Assembly (NCBI GenBank): GCA_030834895.1
Contig: JAUQXA010000010.1
Span: 62,001-126,000, forward strand
DNA from: Anaerolineales bacterium
GTDB lineage: Bacteria; Chloroflexota; Anaerolineae; Anaerolineales; Villigracilaceae
Length of the DNA: 64,000 nucleotides
Direction: 5' to 3'
The position numbers were made by a program, and so were the translations under genes. Within the stretch, counting starts at the first letter, position 1, and every line of letters starts with the position of its first letter. Positions 1 through 7,845 of the stretch are shown in pieces. Below the pieces are notes generated by a model. The model saw only the letters and a list, made by a program, of their open reading frames with translations, did no database searches and was not told where the DNA came from.

Positions 1-357
1 ATGAAGGCAAAAGGGCTTGAGGTAGTTAACCTGCCGGGTGTGCCTGTCAACTTGCTGACTTTGACTACCTGGTTGCCCCTTTGGGCCTCCAGACCTTTCC
101 TTTCCCGTATGGCAGCCAGCGGACGCGGTGCGAAGATGCCTTCCTTTCACATTGACCTGTATTCCGGGCGTGAAAAAAGCGAGGTGGGATATTTACACGG
201 CGCGGTAGTGCGGGAAGGTAGGAAGTACAATATCCCCACACCTGTCAATGAGCTGCTCACGAACACCCTCTTGGCGCTGACTAACAAGGAAATTCCATTG
301 AGCGAATACGATAAACAGCCGGAGAAACTTCTTGGCAAGTTAAACGTTAATCGTTGA
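1..357 (+). CDS. 2-dehydropantoate 2-reductase, C-terminal part (5' truncated by window)
   Basis: This is the C-terminal part of a ketopantoate reductase (PanE/ApbA family), which reduces ketopantoate to pantoate with NADPH in pantothenate synthesis. What is visible is the helical C-terminal domain: the stretch around residues 66-85 (LHGAVVREGRKYNIPTPVN) matches the family pattern in which a conserved Asn-Gly/His-Gly and 'G..TP.N' line the substrate pocket. The N-terminal Rossmann domain with its GxGxxG motif is missing, so the gene starts upstream of the window and the first ATG here is probably an internal Met. It ends 10 bases before the nucleoside kinase gene, so the two may be cotranscribed. 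Confidence 0.75.
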   Translation: MKAKGLEVVNLPGVPVNLLTLTTWLPLWASRPFLSRMAASGRGAKMPSFHIDLYSGREKSEVGYLHGAVVREGRKYNIPTPVNELLTNTLLALTNKEIPLSEYDKQPEKLLGKLNVNR

Positions 358-367
358 AAACGAAATC

Positions 368-2062
368 ATGTCCATTCAATTCGTACAACCCAATGCGCTG
401 GTCGAACTTCACCTTCCTGATGGCCGTGTGTTATCTGGTCCGCGTGGCACACAAGTGGGGGAGTTTCTCAAACAGGTAAAGGACGATTTTGATGCGCCGG
501 TTGTAGCGGCGATTATAAATAATGAAATTCACGAACTGACCTTTCCCATCGAGGTCGAATCTTATTGTCATCCGGTCACCATGCAGACGGCGGATGGGGC
601 GCGTATCTATCGCCGCTCGCTCATCTTTCTGCTTGAGCTTGCATTTGCCGACCTGTTCCCAAAGTCCAAGCTCACCATTGACCATTCCGTCTCGTCCGGC
701 GGATTCTACTGTCAGGTCACGGGACGTGATGAACTTACTCCCGGTGAACTGGGTGCGCTAAAAACGCACATGCAAAAATTGGTCGAGGAGGATTGGCCGT
801 TCGAGCGGAAGCAGATTCCCATTCAGGATGCCATTGAATATTTCAGGAGACTTGGCTACGACGACAAGGTTCGTTTATTTTCGCATCGCCAAAAGACCTA
901 TCTTACAACTTATAGTCTTGGACAATATATGGATTACCTTCACGGGTATATGGTCCCGTCCACCGGCTACTTGCGTTGGTTTGGTCTCAAGCCCACGGGA
1001 GGTGGTTTCACGCTTCAGTTTCCACGTCGTCATGCCCCCACGCATCTCGAGCCGATGGGCGATTATCCCAAATTGTTGAACACCTTCCGCCAATACGGCG
1101 ACTGGCTGAAAAGACTCGATATTGATAATGTTGGTGCGCTTAACGACGCAATTCAAGCGGGACGCGCCGATGAAATCGTGATGGTCTCCGAGGCGCTTCA
1201 TGAACAGCACATCGCGGATGTTGCCCAGCAGATTGTGCAGAAAAATTCGCGAATTATCCTGATTGCGGGTCCATCTTCTTCGGGCAAGACCACCTCGTCG
1301 CGCCGCCTTGCAATTCAACTGCTTGCCCGCGGTGTCTCTCCCTTTCCGCTCGAACTGGATAATTACTTCGTCAACCGCGATCAAAACCCGCTCGACGAGA
1401 ACGGCAAACCCGATTTTGAACGGCTGGAGGCGCTCGATCTTGCCCGCATCGAACAGGATATCGAAAGACTTCTTGCCGGGGAGAAAGTTCAACTGCCACG
1501 ATACAACTTCAAGACCGGGATGAGGGAGACCGGGGATGTGATTCAGTTGACGGAAGGTCAACCTCTCATCCTTGAGGGGATTCACGGACTCAACCCGAAG
1601 TTGATTTCCGACCATTGGGCTGGTTCTGCCTTTCGGGTTTATGTCTCCGCTCTAACCCAACTCAACCTTGACCGCCATAACCGAGTCTCGACAACTGATA
1701 CACGCCTCATCCGTCGCATTGTGCGTGACGCCCGCGAGCGCGGATATTCCGCCGCGCAGACCATCGGTGGCTGGGAATCTGTCCGCCGCGGCGAAAAGCG
1801 TCACATCTTCCCATATCAGGAAAATGCGGACGTGATGTTCAACTCTGCGCTGGTCTATGAACTTGCCGCGCTCAAACCGCTGGCGGAGCCGCTCCTGCGC
1901 CAGGTTCCGCATCGTGTGCCGGAATTCATCGAGGCCCGCAGGCTGCTTGCCTTCCTCGAATGGTTCCTGCCGTTGGATGCGAGTTTGATTCCCGCCAACT
2001 CCATCGTGCGTGAATTTCTTGGCGGCTCCAGTTTAAAGGATTTTAAGATCTGGCGCGGATAG
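368..2062 (+). CDS. Nucleoside kinase with N-terminal TGS domain (uridine kinase-like)
   Basis: This 564-residue protein phosphorylates a nucleoside, most likely uridine or cytidine, in the cytoplasm. The N-terminal ~65 residues look like a TGS domain (LPDGRVLSGPRGTQVGEFL), followed by a region resembling the second domain of threonyl-tRNA synthetase. The kinase half begins near residue 300 with the P-loop GPSSSGKTTSSRRL, then the uridine-kinase acceptor segment 'LELDNYFVNRDQNP' and 'PRYNFKTG'. This TGS-plus-kinase architecture is known from clostridia and Chloroflexi and is much longer than a plain uridine kinase (about 210 residues). The start is the only ATG near the preceding stop. The xseA gene follows after 3 bases. 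The exact nucleoside substrate is not visible. Confidence 0.85.
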   Translation: MSIQFVQPNALVELHLPDGRVLSGPRGTQVGEFLKQVKDDFDAPVVAAIINNEIHELTFPIEVESYCHPVTMQTADGARIYRRSLIFLLELAFADLFPKSKLTIDHSVSSGGFYCQVTGRDELTPGELGALKTHMQKLVEEDWPFERKQIPIQDAIEYFRRLGYDDKVRLFSHRQKTYLTTYSLGQYMDYLHGYMVPSTGYLRWFGLKPTGGGFTLQFPRRHAPTHLEPMGDYPKLLNTFRQYGDWLKRLDIDNVGALNDAIQAGRADEIVMVSEALHEQHIADVAQQIVQKNSRIILIAGPSSSGKTTSSRRLAIQLLARGVSPFPLELDNYFVNRDQNPLDENGKPDFERLEALDLARIEQDIERLLAGEKVQLPRYNFKTGMRETGDVIQLTEGQPLILEGIHGLNPKLISDHWAGSAFRVYVSALTQLNLDRHNRVSTTDTRLIRRIVRDARERGYSAAQTIGGWESVRRGEKRHIFPYQENADVMFNSALVYELAALKPLAEPLLRQVPHRVPEFIEARRLLAFLEWFLPLDASLIPANSIVREFLGGSSLKDFKIWRG

Positions 2063-2065
2063 CAC

Positions 2066-3274
2066 ATGTCTCAACCGTCTTTTTTCTCCACCCTTCATCT
2101 CACTGTCTCCCAAATCACCCTCCACATCCGCAGGCAATTGGAGAATGATCCCACCTTGCAGGATATCTGGGTGGAAGGGGAGATTTCCAATTTGTCGCGC
2201 CCGGCTTCGGGACATATCTACTTCACTCTCAAAGACAAGAACGCCTCGCTTCGCTGTGTGATGTGGCGGATGGACGCCTCGCGCCTGCGGGTCAACTTGC
2301 AGGACGGCATGGCAATCGAAGCGCATGGCAAGATTGCCGTCTACGAGCCGCAGGGACAATATCAACTGGTCGTCAACATCATCCAGCCCAAGGGCGAAGG
2401 CGCGTTGTATCAGGAATTTCTGCGTTTGAAATCCATGCTTGAAGCCGAAGGGCTTTTCGCCCCTGAACGCAAGCGCCCCATCCCTGTACTGCCGCGCCTG
2501 ATTGGCATTGTCACCTCTGGAACGGGGGCGGCACTGCGCGACATACTCAACACGCTTCGTCGTCGCCTGCCTCTTGCGCGGGTCATCCTTGCGCCTTCGC
2601 CTGTTCAAGGCGTCGAAGCCCCGCTTGCGTTGGCCAATGCGCTTGCTTCTCTTAATAAACAGAACCCTGATGTTATTTTGCTGGCACGTGGCGGCGGCTC
2701 GATTGAAGACCTGTGGGCATTCAACGATGAGCGGGTTGTGCGCGCCGTTGCAGAGTCAACCGCACCCGTGATCTCTGGCGTGGGACACGAGACCGACTTC
2801 ACCCTCTGTGATTTTGCCGCCGACCTGCGTGCCCCAACTCCGACTGCCGCCACTGAACTTGCCACGCAAACGACAATGAATGACCTGCAAGAACTTCTTG
2901 CCTCTCACTTCTCGCGCGTTTCTTCTTCAATCTTGAACCTGGTTGCTGAGCAAAAGATATTTGTTTCCAACCTGGCATCTCGCCTGAAGTATGTTTCTCC
3001 CGAACGGCGTATTCAAGCTGAATACCAGCACCTTGACGAACTTTCCCGTCGCGCATTTTCCGCATTGAATCACCGCATCCAATTGCAGTCTCGATTCGTA
3101 GATGGAATGTCCAAGCGCCTCTTGTCGCTTAGTCCTGAAGCGGTGCTTTTGCGTGGATATGCCATTGTCACGCGAACGGAGGATGGTGTGGTGGTTTCAA
3201 CTGTAAAACAGGCGCAGGGCGGGATGAAGGTCCGCGTCAGTGACGGCGAATTTGATGTGACGCGGGACGGGTAA
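2066..3274 (+). CDS. xseA: Exodeoxyribonuclease VII large subunit
   Basis: XseA is the catalytic subunit of exonuclease VII, which degrades single-stranded DNA from both ends and acts in mismatch repair and DNA damage processing. The 402-residue length fits the family. The N-terminal OB-fold carries 'IWVEGEISNLSRPASGHIYFTLKD' type residues (about 32-55), and the catalytic domain has 'GIVTSGTGAALRDIL' (about 146-160), 'ILLARGGGSIEDLWAFNDE' and 'PVISGVGHETDFTL'. A coiled-coil C-terminal region follows. The gene begins 3 bases after the nucleoside kinase stop and is followed by its small subunit xseB after 79 bases. Confidence 0.96.
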   Translation: MSQPSFFSTLHLTVSQITLHIRRQLENDPTLQDIWVEGEISNLSRPASGHIYFTLKDKNASLRCVMWRMDASRLRVNLQDGMAIEAHGKIAVYEPQGQYQLVVNIIQPKGEGALYQEFLRLKSMLEAEGLFAPERKRPIPVLPRLIGIVTSGTGAALRDILNTLRRRLPLARVILAPSPVQGVEAPLALANALASLNKQNPDVILLARGGGSIEDLWAFNDERVVRAVAESTAPVISGVGHETDFTLCDFAADLRAPTPTAATELATQTTMNDLQELLASHFSRVSSSILNLVAEQKIFVSNLASRLKYVSPERRIQAEYQHLDELSRRAFSALNHRIQLQSRFVDGMSKRLLSLSPEAVLLRGYAIVTRTEDGVVVSTVKQAQGGMKVRVSDGEFDVTRDG

Positions 3275-3353
3275 TGCCCTCCATTTGGGTATTTGCAAAA
3301 TATGCCCCTTGTTCTAAAATAGGCAACGCTCATTTTTTTGAATTGGAGTTTCC

Positions 3354-3605
3354 ATGCCAAAAGCATCTGCAAAAAAATCAGAAAGACCCGTCGAAGAATT
3401 GTCCTATGAAGAGGCGATGACCGAGCTCGAAAGCATCGTGGAATCTTTGGAAGGGGAACAGAATCCGCTGGAGGATTCGATGAAGCTCTTTGAGCGTGGA
3501 CAGGCGCTGGTCGCGCGCTGCGGTTCCCTGCTTGAGGCGGCCCAACTCAAGGTGCAAAAACTGGTTGGTGACATAGTGGTCCCATTCGAGGAAGAATCCG
3601 AATGA
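3354..3605 (+). CDS. xseB: Exodeoxyribonuclease VII small subunit
   Basis: XseB is the small helical subunit that wraps the coiled coil of XseA; several copies bind one large subunit. The 83-residue protein shows the family pattern 'LSYEEAMTELESIVESLE' followed by 'NPLEDSMKLFERGQALV' and a C-terminal helix. The start ATG has an upstream GGAG. It lies 79 bases behind xseA and its stop overlaps the start of the next gene by 4 bases, so xseA, xseB and the DUF212 gene probably form one operon. Confidence 0.95.
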   Translation: MPKASAKKSERPVEELSYEEAMTELESIVESLEGEQNPLEDSMKLFERGQALVARCGSLLEAAQLKVQKLVGDIVVPFEEESE

Positions 3606-4054
3606 ACCTGCTTGCAATTTTTCAAAACAAGGTTTTGGTCGCTGTCTTGTCTGCCTGGTTGCTGGCGCAGGTGCTCAAAATCCCCACTGAGTATCTCAAA
3701 TCCCGCCGCTGGATGTGGGCAATGTTCTTTGCTCCCGGCGGGATGCCTTCGTCACATTCCGCGCTTTTCGTCGCAGGCGCTCTTTCCGTTGGGCTGTATT
3801 ACGGCTTTGACAATCCTCTTTTTGGAATCGCGATTGCCATCACCATGATCGTTGCTTATGATGCTTCGGGTGTCCGCAGACAGGCAGGGATGCATGCCGA
3901 GCGTATCAACCTGCTTTTTGAGGAATTATTGCAGGGTCATATGTGGGATGAAAATGAATTGAAGGAAGTCCTCGGGCATACCCCGCTGGAAGTGATTGGC
4001 GGGATTCTGTTGGGCATCTTCGTTGCCATCACACAATGGATCATTTGGCCGTGA
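3602..4054 (+). CDS. Divergent PAP2 family (DUF212) membrane protein
   Basis: This is a 150-residue integral membrane protein of the DUF212 'divergent PAP2' family. The characteristic block 'GGMPSSHSALFVAGALSV' (about residues 43-60) and 'VAYDASGVRRQAGMHAERIN' are present; these resemble the active-site regions of acid phosphatases of the PAP2 superfamily, suggesting a lipid phosphatase-like role, but no member has a firmly known substrate. Three to four membrane segments are visible. The ATG overlaps the xseB stop by 4 bases, indicating translational coupling. The gene converges on murJ. Confidence 0.85.
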   Translation: MNLLAIFQNKVLVAVLSAWLLAQVLKIPTEYLKSRRWMWAMFFAPGGMPSSHSALFVAGALSVGLYYGFDNPLFGIAIAITMIVAYDASGVRRQAGMHAERINLLFEELLQGHMWDENELKEVLGHTPLEVIGGILLGIFVAITQWIIWP

Positions 4055-4074
4055 TAAGCAGACTTCCGAATTCT

Positions 4075-5721
4075 TCAACGCTTCGCGTTCGGAAGTCTTT
4101 TTTTTATCCTTCTCAAAACCCCATTCACCAAATACTGTAACTCAGGCACGCGCAGAATCCACAGCGCGGCTAAATACACTCCGCCTCCGGCAACAACGCC
4201 AATGGGAACGAGAATCCACGCATTGAGGTCTTGACCGAGAGACAGCCATCCATAGATTAGGACGGACATTCCCAATGTGGCAACCAATGAGGGGACAATT
4301 CCACGCAGAATATGTTTTCCTTCGATCCCATTTATTCGTTTTCGCATCACAACGAACAATGTGGTAGCTTCGAGCGCCGTCGCCAGTGAATTCGCCAGCG
4401 CCAGCCCGCCGTGCGGCATCCAGCCGACGGCTTCGAAAAGTCTGATAAACGCGAGGCTAAAAACCACGTTCAACCCCATTGCCACCGTGCCGATAATGAC
4501 AGGAGTCTTCGTGTCGTGCTGGGCATAAAAAGCGCGGGTCAAAATCTCCATGATGGAATGACCGATCATGCCTGCCGCATACCACAGCAATGCCCAGGCA
4601 ACGATTTGCACAGCACGCTCGTCAAATTCGCCGCGCTGATACAGAATCGAAATCAAAGGCTGACGAAGCAGGATCAATCCGGCACTGGCGGGCAGAGCCA
4701 GCAGAATCACAGAGCGCAGAGTCGCTGCCAGCGAGGAACGCATCTCATCCTGTTGACCGAGCGCGTGCTGCGCCGAGAAGGTTGGCATTACTGCAATCGC
4801 CGCCGATTGGGCGATGACCGCCTGCGCCATCAGCATCAGCGAAAATCCGTAGTACAAGCCGCTCACACTTCCGCTGACCATTTTCGATGCCAGCCAGGTG
4901 TTGACCCAAAAATTTAACTGCACCACTGCCACACCAAGCAGGCGGGGACCCATGAGAAGGAAGACTTGAAGAACGTTGGGGTCGCGCAGTCCAAGACCCC
5001 CACCCAGCCTCCCCCAAATCCTCTGGGATTTGGGGGAGGAGGCTCCCGAAGGGAAACGGAGGGGGCTGGCAAGTTTGAACAATGAAGGGATTTGCACCAC
5101 CAAATACAATGCTGCGCCGACGACCACGCCCCAGGCGAGTCCGTAAATTCCCATCGAAGGCGAAAGGACGATTGCGCCGAAGATGATTCCCAGTTGATAC
5201 AAGGCAGGTGTGAGTGCGGGGACGAGGAATATCTGATGTGCATTCAAAATCCCGATGATCAATCCACCCAGACCGAACAGCACCGCTGAAATCAGTTGAA
5301 TCCTCAGCAGGGAAATGGTCAACGAAAAAAGATGCGGGTCGGTGGAAAGACCGGGAGCCAGCGCGTAACGGACCACCTGCGGGGCGAATAAAGCCACCAA
5401 CAGGGCAAGCAGGCTGAGGGTTAGTGTCACCGCGTTGGCGATGGCAGTGGCAAGTTTCCAGGCAGCGGACTTTTCATCCCGTGCCAGCAATCCCGTAAAG
5501 GTGGGAATAAATGCCGAGCCGAGCGCGCCACCCGCCACCAGCAGGAACAGAGTTTCGCTCACGCGGTTCGCCGCGAAAAAGGCATCAAGTTCCGGCGACG
5601 CGCCAAACGTTCGCGCCACCACGATGCCGCGCAGTAGCCCGATTACCTGTCCGAAAAAAATGGCGGCCATCACCGTGCCGGTTGCGCGCGCGATTTGTTT
5701 ATTTGCATTTGATTCTGTCAT
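4075..5721 (-). CDS. murJ: Lipid II flippase MurJ
   Basis: MurJ moves lipid-linked peptidoglycan precursors across the cytoplasmic membrane. The 548-residue protein has the expected ~14 membrane segments and the N-terminal signature 'LLRGIVVARTFGASPELDAFFAANR', with 'GGALGSAFIPTF' shortly after and 'GEFDERAVQIVAWALLWYAAG' in the C-terminal half. Between about residues 218 and 242 there is a hydrophilic insert rich in Arg, Gly, Ser and Pro that is encoded exactly by a palindromic repeat (see repeat at 4984-5072) and is not expected in MurJ. The insert keeps the frame open, so the gene is probably functional. It is convergent with the DUF212 gene and divergent from the phospholipase-like gene. 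Confidence 0.93.
   Translation of the reverse strand: MTESNANKQIARATGTVMAAIFFGQVIGLLRGIVVARTFGASPELDAFFAANRVSETLFLLVAGGALGSAFIPTFTGLLARDEKSAAWKLATAIANAVTLTLSLLALLVALFAPQVVRYALAPGLSTDPHLFSLTISLLRIQLISAVLFGLGGLIIGILNAHQIFLVPALTPALYQLGIIFGAIVLSPSMGIYGLAWGVVVGAALYLVVQIPSLFKLASPLRFPSGASSPKSQRIWGRLGGGLGLRDPNVLQVFLLMGPRLLGVAVVQLNFWVNTWLASKMVSGSVSGLYYGFSLMLMAQAVIAQSAAIAVMPTFSAQHALGQQDEMRSSLAATLRSVILLALPASAGLILLRQPLISILYQRGEFDERAVQIVAWALLWYAAGMIGHSIMEILTRAFYAQHDTKTPVIIGTVAMGLNVVFSLAFIRLFEAVGWMPHGGLALANSLATALEATTLFVVMRKRINGIEGKHILRGIVPSLVATLGMSVLIYGWLSLGQDLNAWILVPIGVVAGGGVYLAALWILRVPELQYLVNGVLRRIKKRLPNAKR
4984..5072. repeat. Palindromic repeat inserted in frame within murJ
   Basis: A C-rich arm (CCTCCCCCAAATC) is followed by a short loop and its complement (GATTTGGGGGAGG), flanked by further C-rich and G-rich segments. 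The element encodes an additional low-complexity stretch in MurJ. A clear relative with the same build lies in the intergenic region at 39432-39490. I infer a family of short palindromic elements that can insert into coding sequence while preserving the frame. Confidence 0.7.
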
Positions 5722-5734
5722 AGAGTGGCGGGAT

Positions 5735-5740
5735 TATAAT
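5735..5740 (+). promoter_or_regulatory. Putative -10 element of the phospholipase-like gene
   Basis: A perfect TATAAT lies 18 bases before the ATG of the phospholipase D-like gene, in the 36-base gap between the divergent murJ start and this gene. No convincing -35 hexamer at the standard distance is visible, so the call rests on the -10 alone. The leader would be very short. Confidence 0.4.
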
Positions 5741-5757
5741 CTCTTTGGAGACTCTTT

Positions 5758-6909
5758 ATGAAGAAGACACTGACCTATCTTTTTGTTTTTTTGATCTTCT
5801 CTGCCGCATGTGACTTTTCCGCGCCGACAGCGAATCCCGCGCCGCCGGCCTCTGTCACCGCCCCGGCCGTGACAACGGGTGAGGCTGATTCTGCCACCGA
5901 GGCTCCCATTACGCTGGCGGAGATTCCGCTTGAAGCAGGCTATGGCGTGGACGGCGGTTGGTTCGAGTTGTATTTTACGAATCCCCAAAGTCCGCTTGCC
6001 TCGCAACAAACCGGTGGAGTGGATGGACCTCTCACCGCTGCAATTGACTCCGCGCGTCTCTCGGTGGATGTCGCTGCTTATAGTTTAAGCTTGAATAGTA
6101 TTCGCGATGCTTTGATCCGTGCCCACAAACGCGGGGTGCGTGTCCGCATGGTGATGGAGAGCGAAAACCTAGACCGATCCGACCCGCAGAAATTGAAGGA
6201 TGCGGGCATTCCCATTTTGGGTGACCGTCGCGAAGGGCTGATGCACGACAAGTTCATGGTGATCGACAGTTCTGAAGTCTGGTCCGGTTCGATGAACTTC
6301 ACCGACTCCGGCGCGTATGCCGACAACAACAACCTCGTCCGCATCCGCTCGGTGAAAATGGCGGAGGATTACGCCAAGGAATTCGAGGAAATGTTCGTGG
6401 ATGACAAGTTTGGCGACGCGGTCGTGGCCGAGACCCCGAATCCGACATTCGATATTAATGGCACACAGATTGACGTGTATTTCTCCCCCGATGATGGTGT
6501 ACAGTCCAATCTTATGGGTTTGCTGGAAAACGCCCAGGAAAGCATTTATTTCATGGCTTTCTCGTTTACAGCGGATTCGCTCGGCGAGACCATCCGCGCC
6601 CGCGCACAGGATGAGGTGGTGGTGGCAGGCGTGATGGACGACGAACAGGTCAACTCCAACGTTGGCACCGAGTTCGACCCATTCAAACAGGCAGGCTTGG
6701 ACGTTTTACGCGACGCCAACGAAGGTCAGATGCACCACAAGGTCATGATTATTGACGAAAGCATTGTCGTCCTCGGCTCCTATAACTTCACCAACAGCGC
6801 CGAAACCCGTAACGATGAAAACCTGATTGTCATCTACAACGAGCAAATCGCCGCGGAATTCATGAAGGAATTCATCAGGATACATTCGCAGGCGCAGGAA
6901 GCGAATTGA
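5758..6909 (+). CDS. Phospholipase D-like lipoprotein with two HKD motifs
   Basis: This 383-residue protein begins with a lipoprotein signal peptide ending in the lipobox SAAC (Cys at about residue 18), so it is probably anchored on the outer face of the membrane. Two HxK(x)4D motifs are present: 'MHDKFMVIDSSEVWSGSMNF' from residue 162 and 'MHHKVMIIDESIVVLGSYNF' from residue 325, both followed by the usual Gly-Ser-x-Asn-Phe. This is the build of the PLD superfamily, which includes phospholipases, cardiolipin synthases and the Nuc-type endonucleases; the compact duplicated form without membrane segments resembles secreted nucleases more than lipid synthases. The substrate cannot be told from sequence. 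It stands alone between murJ and the DUF5666-like gene. Confidence 0.85.
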   Translation: MKKTLTYLFVFLIFSAACDFSAPTANPAPPASVTAPAVTTGEADSATEAPITLAEIPLEAGYGVDGGWFELYFTNPQSPLASQQTGGVDGPLTAAIDSARLSVDVAAYSLSLNSIRDALIRAHKRGVRVRMVMESENLDRSDPQKLKDAGIPILGDRREGLMHDKFMVIDSSEVWSGSMNFTDSGAYADNNNLVRIRSVKMAEDYAKEFEEMFVDDKFGDAVVAETPNPTFDINGTQIDVYFSPDDGVQSNLMGLLENAQESIYFMAFSFTADSLGETIRARAQDEVVVAGVMDDEQVNSNVGTEFDPFKQAGLDVLRDANEGQMHHKVMIIDESIVVLGSYNFTNSAETRNDENLIVIYNEQIAAEFMKEFIRIHSQAQEAN

Positions 6910-6922
6910 TTCCTTGGTAGCT

Positions 6923-6970
6923 TTCCTTTCGCCTTTTGTCTTGTTTCGGCGGAAGGGGAACTTCTTTTTT
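6923..6970 (+). terminator. Possible terminator after the phospholipase-like gene
   Basis: An imperfect hairpin (TTTCGCC and GGCGGAA, with G/C-rich extensions) is followed by CTTCTTTTTTT, immediately downstream of the phospholipase-like stop codon. The stem is not perfect, so this is tentative. Confidence 0.4.
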
Positions 6971-7045
6971 TCACCCATAACTTTTTGAAGAGATTTGCGA
7001 CTAATAGGGTGTAATCACTCCAAATCGATAGAAAGAGGTGAAAAA

Positions 7046-7747
7046 ATGAAACGAATTTCTCATGTTCTTGTCCTTGTTTTGGCGATCTCAGCCGTGCTGC
7101 TCAGCGCTTGCGGCGGGGCGGCGGCCGTTTCCGCACCTGCCTCTGGCGGTGGAGATAAGCCCCAGGCGTCTCCCGTGGAATTTACCGGTGTGATCGAAGC
7201 TATTAGCGGCGACCAGTGGACCATTGCCGGGCAGACCGTCACAGTTGACCCCTCCGTAGTGCGCGACGGCCCATTCAAAGTAGGTGACACGGTCAAGGTT
7301 GAGGTGCAGGTTCAGGGTGATGGCTCGATGGTTGTCAGCCGTGTGGAATTACCGAGCACCGATCCCAATTCGAACGATGTCAACGGCAACGACGTCAATG
7401 CAAACGACGACAATACCAATAGCTCCAATTCGAATGAAGTCAACAGCAACGACGACAATTCGAATGACTCCAACAGCAATGACGCCAACTCGAACGACGA
7501 TAATGGCAACGATGCCAACTCCAATGACGATAATGGCAATGATGCCAACTCGAACGATGACAATGGCAACGACTCGAACTCCAACGACGACAATGGCGGC
7601 AACTCAAACTCCAATGACGACAGCGGTGGTGACGATCACAGTGGCAGTGGTGGGGGTGGTGGTGACGACAACAGCGGCGGCGGCGGGGGGGACGATCATG
7701 GTGGCGGCGGAGATGATGATAGCGGTGGTGGCGGTGGCGACGACTAA
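7046..7747 (+). CDS. DUF5666-like lipoprotein with long Asp/Asn/Ser/Gly repeat tail
   Basis: I chose the ATG at 7046 because it has a strong ribosome site (AAAGAGGTG) and starts a clean lipoprotein signal ending in LLSACGG; an earlier in-frame ATG at 6995 lacks both. The 233-residue protein has a small domain at about residues 45-105 ('EFTGVIEAISGDQWTIAGQTV...VGDTVKVEVQ') that looks like DUF5666, an OB-like module of unknown role. From about residue 107 the rest is a low-complexity tail made of Asn, Asp, Ser and Gly, with at least four near-perfect 10-residue units (DANSNDDNGN) and a Gly/Asp end. Such acidic repeats may bind Ca2+ or act as an extended surface stalk, but this is inference. A protein 2.2 kb downstream has the same kind of tail. 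Confidence 0.8.
   Translation: MKRISHVLVLVLAISAVLLSACGGAAAVSAPASGGGDKPQASPVEFTGVIEAISGDQWTIAGQTVTVDPSVVRDGPFKVGDTVKVEVQVQGDGSMVVSRVELPSTDPNSNDVNGNDVNANDDNTNSSNSNEVNSNDDNSNDSNSNDANSNDDNGNDANSNDDNGNDANSNDDNGNDSNSNDDNGGNSNSNDDSGGDDHSGSGGGGGDDNSGGGGGDDHGGGGDDDSGGGGGDD
7480..7602 (+). repeat. Tandem 30-base coding repeat
   Basis: About four copies of a 30-base unit encode the 10-residue unit DANSNDDNGN in the tail of the DUF5666-like lipoprotein. Third codon positions vary between units (AAC/AAT, GAC/GAT, TCC/TCG), so the repeats are not brand new or are under selection for protein sequence. Confidence 0.8.
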
Positions 7748-7778
7748 CCATCGAGCCGGTTCCAGTCGATAACTTTAC

Positions 7779-7813
7779 GGGTCGCCTGAATGCTTCAAAG
7801 TTTCAGGCGACCC
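7779..7813. terminator. 12-bp perfect stem-loop after the DUF5666-like gene
   Basis: GGGTCGCCTGAA and TTCAGGCGACCC pair perfectly around an 11-base loop, 32 bases after the stop codon. No T-run follows on either side, so it may be a repeat or transcript-stabilising hairpin rather than a classical terminator. Confidence 0.5.
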
Positions 7814-7845
7814 ATCTGTACCACATCACTTTTTGGAAAACTTCG

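Noticed and set aside
7440..7751. Possible CRISPR or His/Arg-rich - strand protein in the tandem repeat of the lipoprotein gene
   Set aside because: The repeats are contiguous 30-base coding units without spacers, and the - strand frame is only their reverse reading.
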